Under the pieces are notes generated by a model, which searched no databases, was not told the origin of the DNA, and was given only the letters and a program-made list of their open reading frames with translations. A stretch of DNA of 34,799 nt, taken from Paracoccaceae bacterium (GTDB taxonomy: Bacteria > Pseudomonadota > Alphaproteobacteria > Rhodobacterales > Rhodobacteraceae). Shown here one piece after another: positions 8,438 to 16,544 of the stretch. The stretch covers positions 1 to 34,799 of the forward strand of contig JABDPT010000049.1 in NCBI GenBank assembly GCA_013042605.1, given 5' to 3'. Position 1 is the first letter of the stretch; each line of letters starts with the position of its first letter. Position numbers and translations under genes: made by a program.

Positions 8438-8732
8438 GCGGTCTCCGGATTCGACGCTGCCCCTCAACCTAAAGCCGCCCGTGGGCGGCGTCCACCGGTT
8501 CTAGGGCTTCAGACGACGGCGTGGTCGTCGGCATTCGTCATCGTCGATGTCAAAGGATCGGTTCTGGCAGGACAGTTGCGGGAATCGACGTGGAGCGGTA
8601 CGATTGCCTCGCCGTTCGAGGCGGCGCCCGGGTCCGCGGAAAGCTCTGTCAGCACCTCTGAATAGCGACGACCAACCATTTCGGTTTTCCTTGCCCGACC
8701 GGCGGACCAACGGGCAGCGAGAGGAGAGACCG
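8438..8732. other. Intergenic region between divergent dnaX and the ankyrin gene
   Basis: About 295 bases with no convincing gene; short frames on both strands have arginine-rich shadow composition. Two compact inverted repeats are present: GCCGCCC (8474-8480) with GGGCGGC (8483-8489), and GACGAC (8512-8517) with GTCGTC (8524-8529). Both would fall in the dnaX leader if its promoter lies beyond them. The ankyrin gene has a clear AGGAGA at 8722-8727. No confident promoter hexamers were recognised. Confidence 0.4.
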
Positions 8733-10256
8733 ATGACTTATTCCCTTGAGGATTTGCGCCGCCGCGCCAAGCTTTTGCGCCGTTCGTATCTTGCCGGCGA
8801 TGCCGATGCGCATGCTCGTGTGTCGACCATTCTGCCCGAGGCCGAGAGCCTCGGCCATGCCGACGCCCTGCACGTGATCGCCCGCGAAGAAGGGCATGAG
8901 AGTTGGCCCAAGCTCAAGCATGCATATGACATCGCGGCGATGGACCGCAACGCGCGCGCCGAACGTTTGAAGATGGCACTCTTTTTCGGCCAGCCATGGA
9001 TGGTTTCGCGCCTGCTTGAGGCGGATCCCACACTGCCTGATCACAACCTTGGCCTACAGATCGCGCTTTATCGCAAAGATGCGGTGGCCGATGCGCTGGC
9101 CCGCGCCCCGCAGGCCGCCACGCGTATGATCGGGGTGCGGTCTCCGATCCTGCATCTGGCCTTTTCGCAGCATTGGCGCAGCGACCCGGCCTCGTCAGCC
9201 GATGCCATTTCCATTGCCGAGATGCTGGTGGCGGGCGGTGCCGATGTGAATGACAGCTATCCCGCCGAACCGGGTTCGCCCGATCTTCTGTCGGCGCTTT
9301 ATGGTGCGCTGGGGCATGCCGGGCATATGCCCCTCGCGCGCTGGCTTCTCGAGCATGGGGCCAACCCGAATGACAACGAGTCGCTCTATCACGCGACCGA
9401 GCTTGGTCACACGGACGGCCTGAAACTGCTTTTTGAGTTCGGTGCGAAGCCCGAAGGCACCAACGCCCTCGCCCGCGCGATGGATTTCGACGACATCGAG
9501 ATGGTGCGCATCCTGCTTGAAAACGGGGCCGACCCCAATGAAGGGATCGCCCCGCATCCGTCCGGACAGCCCTTTACGATGGTGCCCGGACTGCATCAGG
9601 CCGCGCGGCGCATGTGTGCGGGCGATATCGCGCGGCTTTTGCTTGAACACGGCGCGGTCGGGACCAGCCAGCATAACGGCCACACGGCCTATGCGCTGGC
9701 CCGGATGCGAGGTAATCACGACGTGGCACGCGTGTTGGAAGAGGCGGGGCAGGCCACGCCACTTGATAAGGGCGAGGCGATGCTTGCGGCGATTGCAGAC
9801 GGGGAACCCGTCGGGCGGATCGATCCGGAGGTCTTATCCCCCGAAGCGCGGCTGATCCTGCACCGCGTGCTGGGATTTGACGGGACTTTGCCGCATGTCA
9901 AACGCCTGATCGAGGCGGGGATCGACCCGAACGACGTCGACGAACAGGACATGCCCGCCATTCATATTGCAGGATGGCACGGGTTCTCGGATGCGGTCGC
10001 CTATCTTCTGGGCCACAATCCCGACCTCGGCGTGAAGAACATGTATGGCGGCAACCTGATCGACACGATCATCCACGGATCGGAGAATGCGCCCAACCGT
10101 GCAAGCGCCGATCACATCGGCTGTGCACGGCTAGTGCTGAAGGCAGGAACGACCCTGCGCCCATCGGAAATTCGCGGGGCGGGGGTCGAAGAAATGGCTG
10201 CACTTCTTGAAAACTGGGCGGCGGACCATCCGGAGAAAGTGGTCGAGGATGGATAG
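8733..10256 (+). CDS. Ankyrin repeat protein with an N-terminal helical module
   Basis: A 507-residue protein, probably cytoplasmic since it has no signal or membrane segment. Residues 1-65 form a helical module (LEDLRRRAKLLRRSYLAG, then HADALHVIAREEGHESWPKL). The rest is built of ankyrin-type repeats, recognisable as AEMLVAGGADVND, ARWLLEHGANPND, LKLLFEFGAKPEG, MVRILLENGADPNE, ARLLLEHGAVGTS and KRLIEAGIDPNDVDEQD. Ankyrin repeats bind other proteins; no catalytic motif is visible. ATG 8733 is supported by AGGAGA at 8722-8727. A longer upstream frame is not supported. The partner and role are unknown. It sits between dnaX (divergent) and ffs (convergent), and stands alone. Confidence 0.85.
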   Translation: MTYSLEDLRRRAKLLRRSYLAGDADAHARVSTILPEAESLGHADALHVIAREEGHESWPKLKHAYDIAAMDRNARAERLKMALFFGQPWMVSRLLEADPTLPDHNLGLQIALYRKDAVADALARAPQAATRMIGVRSPILHLAFSQHWRSDPASSADAISIAEMLVAGGADVNDSYPAEPGSPDLLSALYGALGHAGHMPLARWLLEHGANPNDNESLYHATELGHTDGLKLLFEFGAKPEGTNALARAMDFDDIEMVRILLENGADPNEGIAPHPSGQPFTMVPGLHQAARRMCAGDIARLLLEHGAVGTSQHNGHTAYALARMRGNHDVARVLEEAGQATPLDKGEAMLAAIADGEPVGRIDPEVLSPEARLILHRVLGFDGTLPHVKRLIEAGIDPNDVDEQDMPAIHIAGWHGFSDAVAYLLGHNPDLGVKNMYGGNLIDTIIHGSENAPNRASADHIGCARLVLKAGTTLRPSEIRGAGVEEMAALLENWAADHPEKVVEDG

Positions 10257-10310
10257 ACCCCGTGCGCTGCGGCGCCCCTGTCCTGGCGTTACGTCCGATT
10301 TTGGGGACAA

Positions 10311-10410
10311 GGTGAGAGGCTGGACAACGACCCAAGCGAGGCTCGTTACGGCTGCTTCCTTCCGGACCTGACCGGGTTGGCGAGGTGCCTGCCCGCGCCA
10401 ACCTCTCACC
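10311..10410 (-). ncRNA. ffs: Signal recognition particle RNA (4.5S type)
   Basis: The minus strand reads GGTCAGGTCCGGAAGGAAGC then AGCC, the universally conserved SRP RNA apical domain that binds Ffh (asymmetric loop and GGAA tetraloop region). The ends pair: GGTGAGAGGTTGG at the 5' end (10410 downward) with CCAGCCTCTCACC at the 3' end (to 10311), giving a hairpin of about 100 nt, the normal size of the small bacterial form. With Ffh and FtsY it targets membrane proteins during translation. Exact ends are inferred from the terminal helix. It lies convergent with the ankyrin gene and about 90 bases downstream of the ABC permease on the same strand. Confidence 0.93.
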
Positions 10411-10451
10411 GGAACAGATAAGCCCGCAGCACAAGATTCGCAAGCGCTGGC

Positions 10452-10496
10452 GCAAGAGCCTTTCAGGGCTCTTGCCAAAACACGTCGCGTGTTTTG
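10452..10496. repeat. Two abutting perfect hairpins between the ABC permease and ffs
   Basis: Hairpin 1: GCAAGAGCC (10452-10460), loop TTTCAG, GGCTCTTGC (10467-10475). Hairpin 2 starts at the next base: CAAAACACG (10476-10484), loop TCG, CGTGTTTTG (10488-10496). Both stems are perfect 9-mers. They lie just after the permease stop (10504) and before the ffs 5' end on the minus strand. Neither is followed by a T-run, so they are not textbook terminators; they may stop transcription, protect the upstream mRNA end, or be a dispersed intergenic element. Confidence 0.7.
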
Positions 10497-10503
10497 CCTT
10501 GCG

Positions 10504-11262
10504 TCAGGTCGGTGACCGTTCGGCCCAACCGGCAAAGATCTTCTCCAGCGCGACGACGACGTAATAAAGAACGATCCCCAGAAACGCCAAGGCGATCAGA
10601 ACGGCGAACATCAGCGGATAGTCTGCGTTGGTCTTGCCGCTGTCGAAAAGCGCGCCGAGTCCGCGCCCGTGGGGCGACACGATCTCCATCAGGTTGGTGC
10701 CGATGAAGGCCAGCGTCACGGCCACCTTCAGCGCGCCGAAGAACTCGGGCAGGGTCTTGGGAAGGGCGATCTTCCAGAAGATCGTCATGCGCGAGGCCCC
10801 AAGCGACCGCAGAATATCGCGATATTCCGGTTCCAGCGTCGACAGGCCGATCGAGACCGACACCGCGATCGGAAAGAACGAGATCATGAATGCGATCAGC
10901 ACCGTGTTGAAATCATGCGCGCCGACGAACATCAGCGCGACAATGGGCACCACGGTTGCCTTGGGGATGGCGTTGAAGCCGACGAGAAGCGGGTAGAGCG
11001 CATCGCGCATGAGCCGCGAAAAGCCCATGATCATCCCGATGCCGACACCCACGACGACGGCAAGCCCAAGGCCCACAACCGTGCGCCAGAGCGTATCCCA
11101 CCCCATCGTGAAAAAGAGATCGCGGAATTTCCAGAAGGCGGGCCAGAGATCGCTGGGCGAGGCCATCTTGTAATTCGGCCAGCCGTTGATCCAGACCAGC
11201 GCTTCCCAGAAGATCAGGAAAATGACGATGGCGGCGACGGGTACGGCGATCTTCTGAAACAT
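10504..11262 (-). CDS. ABC transporter permease, NitT/TauT type
   Basis: A 252-residue inner-membrane permease of the binding-protein-dependent family (SsuC/TauC/ThiX-like). It has about six hydrophobic segments, including VAAIVIFLIFWEALVWI at the N-terminus. The cytoplasmic EAA-type loop that docks the ATPase is present as LGASRMTIFWKIALPKTLPE. The ATPase stop and this start share TGATG, so ATG 11262 is taken; GTG 11265 is in frame directly before it. It ends the operon binding protein - ATPase - permease. The substrate is not evident: relatives carry sulfonates, taurine, nitrate, thiamine precursors or riboflavin. Confidence 0.85.
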   Translation of the reverse strand: MFQKIAVPVAAIVIFLIFWEALVWINGWPNYKMASPSDLWPAFWKFRDLFFTMGWDTLWRTVVGLGLAVVVGVGIGMIMGFSRLMRDALYPLLVGFNAIPKATVVPIVALMFVGAHDFNTVLIAFMISFFPIAVSVSIGLSTLEPEYRDILRSLGASRMTIFWKIALPKTLPEFFGALKVAVTLAFIGTNLMEIVSPHGRGLGALFDSGKTNADYPLMFAVLIALAFLGIVLYYVVVALEKIFAGWAERSPT

Positions 11263-12068
11263 CACTCGGCGACCTCGCTGCTTTCCGCCGGGGCGCGGCC
11301 CTGCGCGATTTCGATCTGGTGCCGCAGGATTGCGAGCATTTCGGCGGTTTCGGGCGTATAGAGATGCTCGAGGTCGCGCGGTCCGTCCATCGGCACCTTG
11401 AGCCGGTATTGCGTGGTCGCGGGACGCCCGGACAGCACGATGACCTCGTCGGCCAGAAAGACCGATTCACGCAAGTCATGGGTGATCAGAACACCGGTGA
11501 ACGGTTCTTCTTCCTTCACGCGGTGCATGATCTGCCAAAGGTCTTCACGGGTGAAGGCATCAAGCGCGCCGAAGGGTTCATCAAGGATCAGAACTTCGGG
11601 CTGATGGATCAGCGCGCGACACAGCGAGGCGCGCTGGCGCATGCCGCCCGAAAGCTCGGACGGGCGCTTGTCTTCGAACCCGTCGAGCCCGACCAGTTCG
11701 AGCAGATGGCGCGCCCGGTCTTCGGCCTCTTTCTTGGAAAGCTTGGTGGGGACGATCTCAAGCGGTAAGAGCACGTTCTTCAGGATCGAGCGCCATTCCA
11801 GCAGCACCGGGTTTTGGAAGGCCATGCCAACGGTCGAGCGCGGCCCTTTCACACGCTCGCCATGCAGCCAGACCTCGCCGGTGTCGGGCTTCATCAGCCC
11901 GGCAATCAGGCGTGTTAGCGTGGACTTTCCGCAGCCCGACGGCCCGACCACGGCGGCGAACCCGCCCTCGGGGACCGAGACGTTGAGGTTATCGAGAACC
12001 GGCAAGGGCCCGCTTTGGGTCTGATAGGCATGGGTCACGCCTTTGATGTCGATGAGGGGCTGGGTCAT
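11262..12068 (-). CDS. ABC transporter ATP-binding protein, NitT/TauT type
   Basis: A 268-residue ABC ATPase that powers the importer. Walker A is GPSGCGKST, the Q-loop lies in VGMAFQNPVLLEWRSI, the signature is LSGGMRQR, Walker B is VLILDEPFGALDA and the switch His is in VLITHDLRES. The order and the 'LEWR' sequence after the Q-loop are typical of the nitrate/taurine/sulfonate group. ATG 12068 (MTQPLIDIKGVTHAYQ) begins at the usual place, with AAGGCG a few bases upstream; the longer open frame upstream runs through the inverted repeat and is not coding. It overlaps the permease start by one base. Confidence 0.92.
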   Translation of the reverse strand: MTQPLIDIKGVTHAYQTQSGPLPVLDNLNVSVPEGGFAAVVGPSGCGKSTLTRLIAGLMKPDTGEVWLHGERVKGPRSTVGMAFQNPVLLEWRSILKNVLLPLEIVPTKLSKKEAEDRARHLLELVGLDGFEDKRPSELSGGMRQRASLCRALIHQPEVLILDEPFGALDAFTREDLWQIMHRVKEEEPFTGVLITHDLRESVFLADEVIVLSGRPATTQYRLKVPMDGPRDLEHLYTPETAEMLAILRHQIEIAQGRAPAESSEVAE

Positions 12069-12094
12069 GTACGCCTTGCCATAAGAGGTTTTCT

Positions 12095-12178
12095 GCCTCC
12101 GGCGGGGATATTTCCGGCCAGAAGAAGGGGCGCGGTTGTCCCTTGTTTCTTCTGGCGTCAAATATCCCCGCCGGAGGC
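12095..12178. repeat. Long inverted repeat inside the ABC transporter operon
   Basis: Left arm 12095-12126 (starts GCCTCCGGCGGGGATATTT, ends CCAGAAGAA) and right arm 12147-12178 (starts TTCTTCTGGC, ends CCGCCGGAGGC) pair at 29 of 32 positions by my count, around a 20-base spacer. The only mismatches are three bases in the middle of the arms. It lies between the binding-protein gene (stop 12217) and the ATPase gene (start 12068). A single arm of the same element recurs at 33209-33239. In RNA it would make a very stable hairpin. Confidence 0.85.
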
Positions 12179-12185
12179 GAAAGGT

Positions 12186-12209
12186 CCGGCGCGGACAGGC
12201 CCGCGCCGG
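12186..12209 (-). terminator. GC-rich hairpin just after the binding-protein gene, possible attenuator
   Basis: Perfect inverted repeat CCGGCGCGG (12186-12194) with CCGCGCCGG (12201-12209) and a 6-base loop, 7 bases past the stop of the binding-protein gene on the minus strand. It is followed by ACCTTT only, a weak T-tract. It could reduce transcription into the ATPase and permease genes, or shield the binding-protein mRNA from 3' decay, as is usual in importer operons where the binding protein is needed in excess. Confidence 0.45.
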
Positions 12210-12216
12210 TGTCCGG

Positions 12217-13218
12217 TCAGTTCAGTTTGAAGCCGCCTTCAGGCAGGTAGACATCGGTGAAATAGAGCGATGAATCCGGCGGGTTCTGGAACTCGTATGT
12301 TTCGGCGAGTTGTACCAATGCGCGGGCCATGCGGCCGTCATCGATCATGCCCATGCCGTTGGCGGTGGTGTAATCGGTGACCACATTGGCGTCGATGGAC
12401 AGTTGCAACCGGCGCTGTTCAAGGGCCGCGTCGGCGGCGGGGTTGCGCTCCATCAGGCTGGCGGTGGCACCTGCCGGATCGGCGATGGCGTCGGTCCAGC
12501 CGGCAGCAACCGCGGTAAGGAAGCCCTTGATGATCTCGGGGTTTTCAGCCGCGTAGTCGGTGTTGACGATGATCGCGTTGCCGTAAAGCTCAAGCCCGTG
12601 ATCGGCCATCAGGATGGTCGAGATATCCTCTTCCGGCACGCCTAGGCGCACGAGGTTGAGGTAGGACGAGAAGGAAAAGCCGGTGATCGCATCGACCTTT
12701 CCTTCGGCGAGCATCGGCTCACGTGTCGGGAAGCCCACCGGTTCCACCGTGATCGTCGACATGTCGAGATTGTTGGCGGTCGCGAAGGCCGGGAACTGCG
12801 CCCAGGCGCCATCGGGGGGCGGCGCGCCGAGGATCTTGCCTTGCAGATCGGCGGGAGCCTCGATGCCAAGCGACTTGCGGCCCACGACGGCGAACGGCGG
12901 CTTGTCGTAGATCATCATCACGGCGGTGACAGGCGCGCCGGGGTTCTGGTCGAGGAACTTGATCAGCGAGTTGATGTCGGCAAAGCCCACGGGAAAGGCG
13001 CCGGTGGCGACCTTCGGGATCGCGTCGAGCGAGCCCTGGCCCGCGGTGATTTCGACGGTCAGCCCATTGGCTTCGAAATGGCCGTTGTCGATAGCCGCGA
13101 AATAGGGCGCGGAGGGGCCCTCGAACTTCCAGTCAAGCGCGAAGGGCACGGCGGTTTGCGCCATTGCGGCGCTGCCGGTGGCCATGGCGGCCATCACGGC
13201 GAGTGATCTTAGAAACAT
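12217..13218 (-). CDS. ABC transporter substrate-binding protein, NMT1/THI5-like
   Basis: A 333-residue exported binding protein. The signal peptide is MFLRSLAVMAAMATGSAAMA, cut before QTAVPFALDWKFEG. The mature start (FALDWKFEGPSAPYFAAIDN) and GHFEANGLTVEI follow the NMT1/THI5/SsuA pattern of a type II periplasmic fold. Further marks are GADINSL-like VGFADINSLIKF and GAPPPDGAWAQFPAFA. ATG 13218 follows GGGGAGA on the minus strand; a longer frame upstream is not supported. It is the first gene of the importer operon. The substrate is unknown; thiamine precursors, taurine, nitrate and riboflavin are all carried by relatives. Confidence 0.85.
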   Translation of the reverse strand: MFLRSLAVMAAMATGSAAMAQTAVPFALDWKFEGPSAPYFAAIDNGHFEANGLTVEITAGQGSLDAIPKVATGAFPVGFADINSLIKFLDQNPGAPVTAVMMIYDKPPFAVVGRKSLGIEAPADLQGKILGAPPPDGAWAQFPAFATANNLDMSTITVEPVGFPTREPMLAEGKVDAITGFSFSSYLNLVRLGVPEEDISTILMADHGLELYGNAIIVNTDYAAENPEIIKGFLTAVAAGWTDAIADPAGATASLMERNPAADAALEQRRLQLSIDANVVTDYTTANGMGMIDDGRMARALVQLAETYEFQNPPDSSLYFTDVYLPEGGFKLN

Positions 13219-13549
13219 TGGTATCTCCCCACAGGTTTTGCGCGGCGTTTCTGCCGTCTGCCAGACAGTAGGGCGAGGTCGGCGCGGAAATGCAAGCGCC
13301 GGTCCGGCGCGTTTGATCAGAAAAGCGTCAAATACGCCGTTGGGTGCCGGGTTTTTGGGCGGAGGGGCAGCCTTCCCAAGTTGCAATTGGGTCTCCGTTC
13401 GGACTAGGTTTCCTGAAGGCCTAGCTCGGGCCTCCGCCCTCCATTCGGGAAGCATCTGGCATGCGGAGCGACGCAGATTTCGACCTGTCTCATTCGGGCG
13501 CGCGCATAAGGAGGGGTTGCGAAAACGGCTCGAAAGAGGAGGAACGCAA
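13219..13549. other. Intergenic region between the ABC operon and the DnaB-like gene
   Basis: About 330 bases separating divergent genes. Open frames run into it from both sides but show no family resemblance. Short inverted repeats are visible, for example CCCAA..TTGGG around 13376-13392, and AGGCC..GGCCT around 13416-13432. The end holds a strong ribosome binding site (AGGAGG, 13537-13542) for the gene at 13550. Promoters for both directions should lie here, but I could not assign hexamers with confidence. Confidence 0.4.
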
Positions 13550-14264
13550 ATGCGCCTATCCGCTCCAATCTATCGGCTGAAACGACACGCCAGGCTTCTG
13601 GCGCGCCAGCAAGGCATCCCTTTGCACAAAGCACTTGATCGAACCGCCGTCGAAGAAGGTTTCCAAAGCTGGAGCCACCTTGCATCGGCATCGCCGATGC
13701 AGACACCGGCTGCGGCCGTCTTGTCGCGAGTTGAACCCGGGCACCTGATCCTTCTTGGCGCAAGACCCGGTCAGGGCAAGACGTTGCTTGGGCTCGAATT
13801 GGCATGGAAGGCCCAACAACTTGGCCGAAAGGGCTTTTTCTTTACGCTCGACTACCATGAGCGCGATGTCGAGAGATCGGCTCTCTGCTCTGGGCATCGA
13901 CGAAGTCCCTGACCAAAACGCCATGGTCGTCGAAACATCAGACGAGGTATCTGCGGATTTCATCATCAGCCGCGTTGAGCGTTGTGATGAACCGGCGATG
14001 ATCGTGGTCGACTACCTTCAACTTCTCGATCAGAAGCGCAGCAACCCGAGCCTTGAGGATCAGATCAGTTCGCTACGAAAATACACAAAGGCCAGCGGTG
14101 CGATTTGCGCCGTGATCTCACAAGTAGACCGCTCATTCGACTTGAGTGGCAGATCCATGCCCGAAGTGTCGGATATCAGGCTGCCGAACCCACTCAACCT
14201 GTCTGTCTTCGACAAGTTATGTTTCTTGCACAACGGCGAAGTTCAGTTTGATCAAGCTGCATAA
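13550..14264 (+). pseudogene. DnaB/RecA-like ATPase, interrupted by a +1 frameshift
   Basis: Two overlapping frames form one protein of about 237 residues once one extra base is removed near 13874. Part one (13550 to about 13873) has an N-terminal helical stretch (LKRHARLLARQQGIPLHKAL, then EEGFQSWSHL) and Walker A GARPGQGKT (70-78), followed by GFFFTLDYHERDVE. Part two (from about 13875) continues DRLSALGID and carries Walker B plus the DnaB-type sequence MIVVDYLQLLDQ, and ISQVDRSFD. This matches the RecA-like motor domain of replicative helicases, without the DnaB N-terminal domain. I recall similar stand-alone genes annotated 'DNA helicase' in Rhodobacterales. The start has AGGAGG 7 bases upstream. 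It may be a pseudogene, a sequence error, or a shift at the rare AGA codon. Confidence 0.75.
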
Positions 14265-14273
14265 AAGGCCAAG

Positions 14274-14314
14274 GCGAAAACTACGGACATCCAGTGAATA
14301 TCCGTAGTGTTCGC
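14274..14314 (-). terminator. Rho-independent terminator of the cpdB-like gene
   Basis: Inverted repeat ACTACGGA (14280-14287) with TCCGTAGT (14301-14308), extended by GCGAA (14274-14278) with TTCGC (14310-14314). Read on the minus strand the stem runs into GTAGTTTTCGCC, giving a short T-run. It lies about 55 bases past the cpdB-like stop and could serve both convergent genes. Confidence 0.55.
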
Positions 14315-14369
14315 AATGCAGTCCCCTTGACCCGCGCGCCAGCTGAGCCAGCGCGCAGGGGGGCATTCA

Positions 14370-16346
14370 TCAAAGCGAAATGCGGAACCGTGCAAAACCG
14401 TCAGGCCCTTCGCCCGCCGGTTCGATCGTCACGCCTTTCACGTCATCGACATAAGCCTCGGCCGCCGGGCCGGTGTCGAAGAGCACCGAGGTGCCGGGCA
14501 GGGGCGCGAAGGTCCAGTTTGCGTCGGCCTTGGGGTCGATCGTACCCTGTTCCACGATATAGCGCACGATGACGTCGCGGTTGGTATCGGGCGCTTCGAA
14601 GATGATCGTATCGCCCTTCGCCCCCGGGAAATCGCCGCCGCCGCTAGCGCGGTAGTTGTTGGTGGCGATCACGAACTCCATGTCATCGGTCACCGGCTGG
14701 CCGTCATAGGTCAGGTTCTTGATCCGGTTGGCGTCCATGTTCAGCGGCTCGCCCTTCGGCCCGAACTTGGACGGCTGGCTGAGGTCGATCTGATAGCTGA
14801 CCCCGTCGATCACGTCGAAATTATAGCTTGGGAAAGCGGGGTTGAGCAGGACCTGATCGGATTTCCCCGGCTCGACCTGATTGAACATGCCGGCAGAACG
14901 TTCAAGCCAGTCGCGTACCTGCGCGCCCGTCACCTTCACCGCGCGCACGGTGTTGGGATAGAGGTAGAGGTCGGCGACGTTCTTGATCGCCACGTCCCCG
15001 GCGGGGACGTCCGTGAAGTATTCCGGCCCACCGCGGCCACCGGCCTTGAAGGGTGCGGCCGCCGAAAGGATGGGCAGACCTTCGTACTCGGTGCCCTTCA
15101 TCATTTCGCTGACGTACCATTTCTGCGCGATTGAGACGATTTGCACCGACGGGTCGTCGGCGACCAGGGCGAAGTAGCTGTGCAGCGGGGCGGCGGTCTT
15201 GCCGACCGCGCGGCGCACATAGGCCAGTGTTTCATCATGCACGTTCTGCACCGAGGCGAGCACCTCGGCATCGCTTTCGACAAGCGCCGTGATCGAGCGG
15301 TCTTCGTTCCGGCGCGAGATGGGGCGTGTTTCGACCTCGTGCGTAACGACGCGCCATTCGGACCCGTCGCGTTCCAGCATCAGGTCGATCACGCCAAGGT
15401 GCGACCCCCAGAAGCCGCCCATCACGGCAGGTTTTCCGTGGACCGTCCCGTTGGTGATGTCGATCCCGTCGCGCCCGTCGTAGGCGGAAGACGGGAAGAC
15501 AAGGTGGCTGTGCCCGGTCATCAGCGCATCGATCCCATCGGTGCGGGCCAATGGTGCGCTGGCATTTTCCATCCCGTCGGTCCAGTCAGAGGCGCCGATC
15601 CCGGAATGCGACAGCGCGATGATGATGTCCGCGCCTTCTTCCTTCATCTGCGGGACGTAGGCCTGCGCCGTTTTCACGATATCGCGGGCGGTCACGTTGC
15701 CTTCGAGGTGCTTGCGGTCCCAGTTCATGATCTGCGGCGGTACGAAGCCGATAAGACCGATGCGGATCGGATGGGTGGCGCCCGCGCCGTCGGTCAGCAT
15801 GCGGTCGAGGATGACGTAGGGTTTGACCAGCGTTGTGTCGGCGGTCGGCGTCGCGCCCTCTTCTTTCACCACATTGGCCGAGATCACCGGGAAGTCGGCC
15901 CCGGCGAGCGACTTCATCAGGAAATCGAGCCCGTAGTTAAACTCGTGGTTGCCAAGTGTCGAGGCATCGAAACCCACGGTGTTCATCGCGGTGATGACAG
16001 GGTGCATGTCCCCTTCCTTCATGCCGCGTTCATAGGCGATGTAATCACCCATCGGGTTGCCCTGAAGGAAATCGCCGTTGTCCAGAAGCATGGAGTTCGT
16101 GGCCTCTGACCGAATGTCGGCAATATGCGCGGCGGTGCGGGCCAAGCCGACGGTATCGACGGGCCGGTCGCCGTAGTAGTCATACGGGAAAACATGCACG
16201 TGCAGGTCGGTCGTCTCCATCAGGCGCAAGTGGGCCTGACCGGCGGCGGCGCGTACCGAGAACGGGTGCAGCATGGTGATCGTTGCGCCGGCGCTGGTGG
16301 CAAGAAAGGATCGGCGGCTCATAGGAAATCTGGCTTTGGTAGGCAT
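14370..16346 (-). CDS. cpdB: 2',3'-cyclic-nucleotide 2'-phosphodiesterase/3'-nucleotidase, Tat-exported
   Basis: A 658-residue periplasmic metallophosphoesterase of the CpdB/UshA family, which hydrolyses 2',3'-cyclic nucleotides and 3'-nucleotides to nucleosides. A twin-arginine signal is present ([17 protein letters not shown], residues 9-25). Metal-binding motifs appear in order: TTDLHVH (D47, H49), [22 protein letters not shown] (N133, H134, E135) and [10 protein letters not shown]. The C-terminal substrate-binding domain has [18 protein letters not shown] 16346 is preceded by GGGAG with 6-base spacing; ATG 16322 would still keep the RR motif. Salvage of RNA breakdown products is the likely job; the RNase T2 gene at 2.3 kb makes the matching cyclic products but is not linked. 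Confidence 0.92.
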   Translation of the reverse strand: MPTKARFPMSRRSFLATSAGATITMLHPFSVRAAAGQAHLRLMETTDLHVHVFPYDYYGDRPVDTVGLARTAAHIADIRSEATNSMLLDNGDFLQGNPMGDYIAYERGMKEGDMHPVITAMNTVGFDASTLGNHEFNYGLDFLMKSLAGADFPVISANVVKEEGATPTADTTLVKPYVILDRMLTDGAGATHPIRIGLIGFVPPQIMNWDRKHLEGNVTARDIVKTAQAYVPQMKEEGADIIIALSHSGIGASDWTDGMENASAPLARTDGIDALMTGHSHLVFPSSAYDGRDGIDITNGTVHGKPAVMGGFWGSHLGVIDLMLERDGSEWRVVTHEVETRPISRRNEDRSITALVESDAEVLASVQNVHDETLAYVRRAVGKTAAPLHSYFALVADDPSVQIVSIAQKWYVSEMMKGTEYEGLPILSAAAPFKAGGRGGPEYFTDVPAGDVAIKNVADLYLYPNTVRAVKVTGAQVRDWLERSAGMFNQVEPGKSDQVLLNPAFPSYNFDVIDGVSYQIDLSQPSKFGPKGEPLNMDANRIKNLTYDGQPVTDDMEFVIATNNYRASGGGDFPGAKGDTIIFEAPDTNRDVIVRYIVEQGTIDPKADANWTFAPLPGTSVLFDTGPAAEAYVDDVKGVTIEPAGEGPDGFARFRISL

Positions 16347-16427
16347 TGGAAGCTCCCTGGCGACTCAGTTTTATGAAGCGAGAGTAGCACGGGGCGCAGC
16401 CTTGTTATGGGAGAAGATCAATGGCGG

Positions 16428-16475
16428 TTTATCGTATAAATTGCTTGCTATGTAAAATACTCAATTAAAAGTTGT
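16428..16475. promoter_or_regulatory. AT-rich divergent promoter region of cpdB and nudC
   Basis: An unusually AT-rich patch in an otherwise GC-rich window. On the plus strand TTGCTT (16441-16446) and ATTAAA (16464-16469) are 17 bases apart. On the minus strand TTGAGT and TTTATA are about 18 bases apart. Both could be -35/-10 pairs for the flanking divergent genes. This is a pattern match only. Confidence 0.35.
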
Positions 16476-16544
16476 GTGTTGCGTGGGGCGATTGCTTTTG
16501 CCGCCCGGGCTGTGGCAAAGGTCTCGCAAGGCGATGGGGTAGTG

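Noticed and set aside
7133-8665. A 510-codon open frame on the plus strand
   Set aside because: Antisense of dnaX; no family resemblance, and His/Arg-rich composition expected from a GC-rich complement.
8547-8732. N-terminal extension of the ankyrin protein (MSKDRFWQDS...)
   Set aside because: Arg-rich and without similarity to the module; a good ribosome binding site lies directly before ATG 8733.
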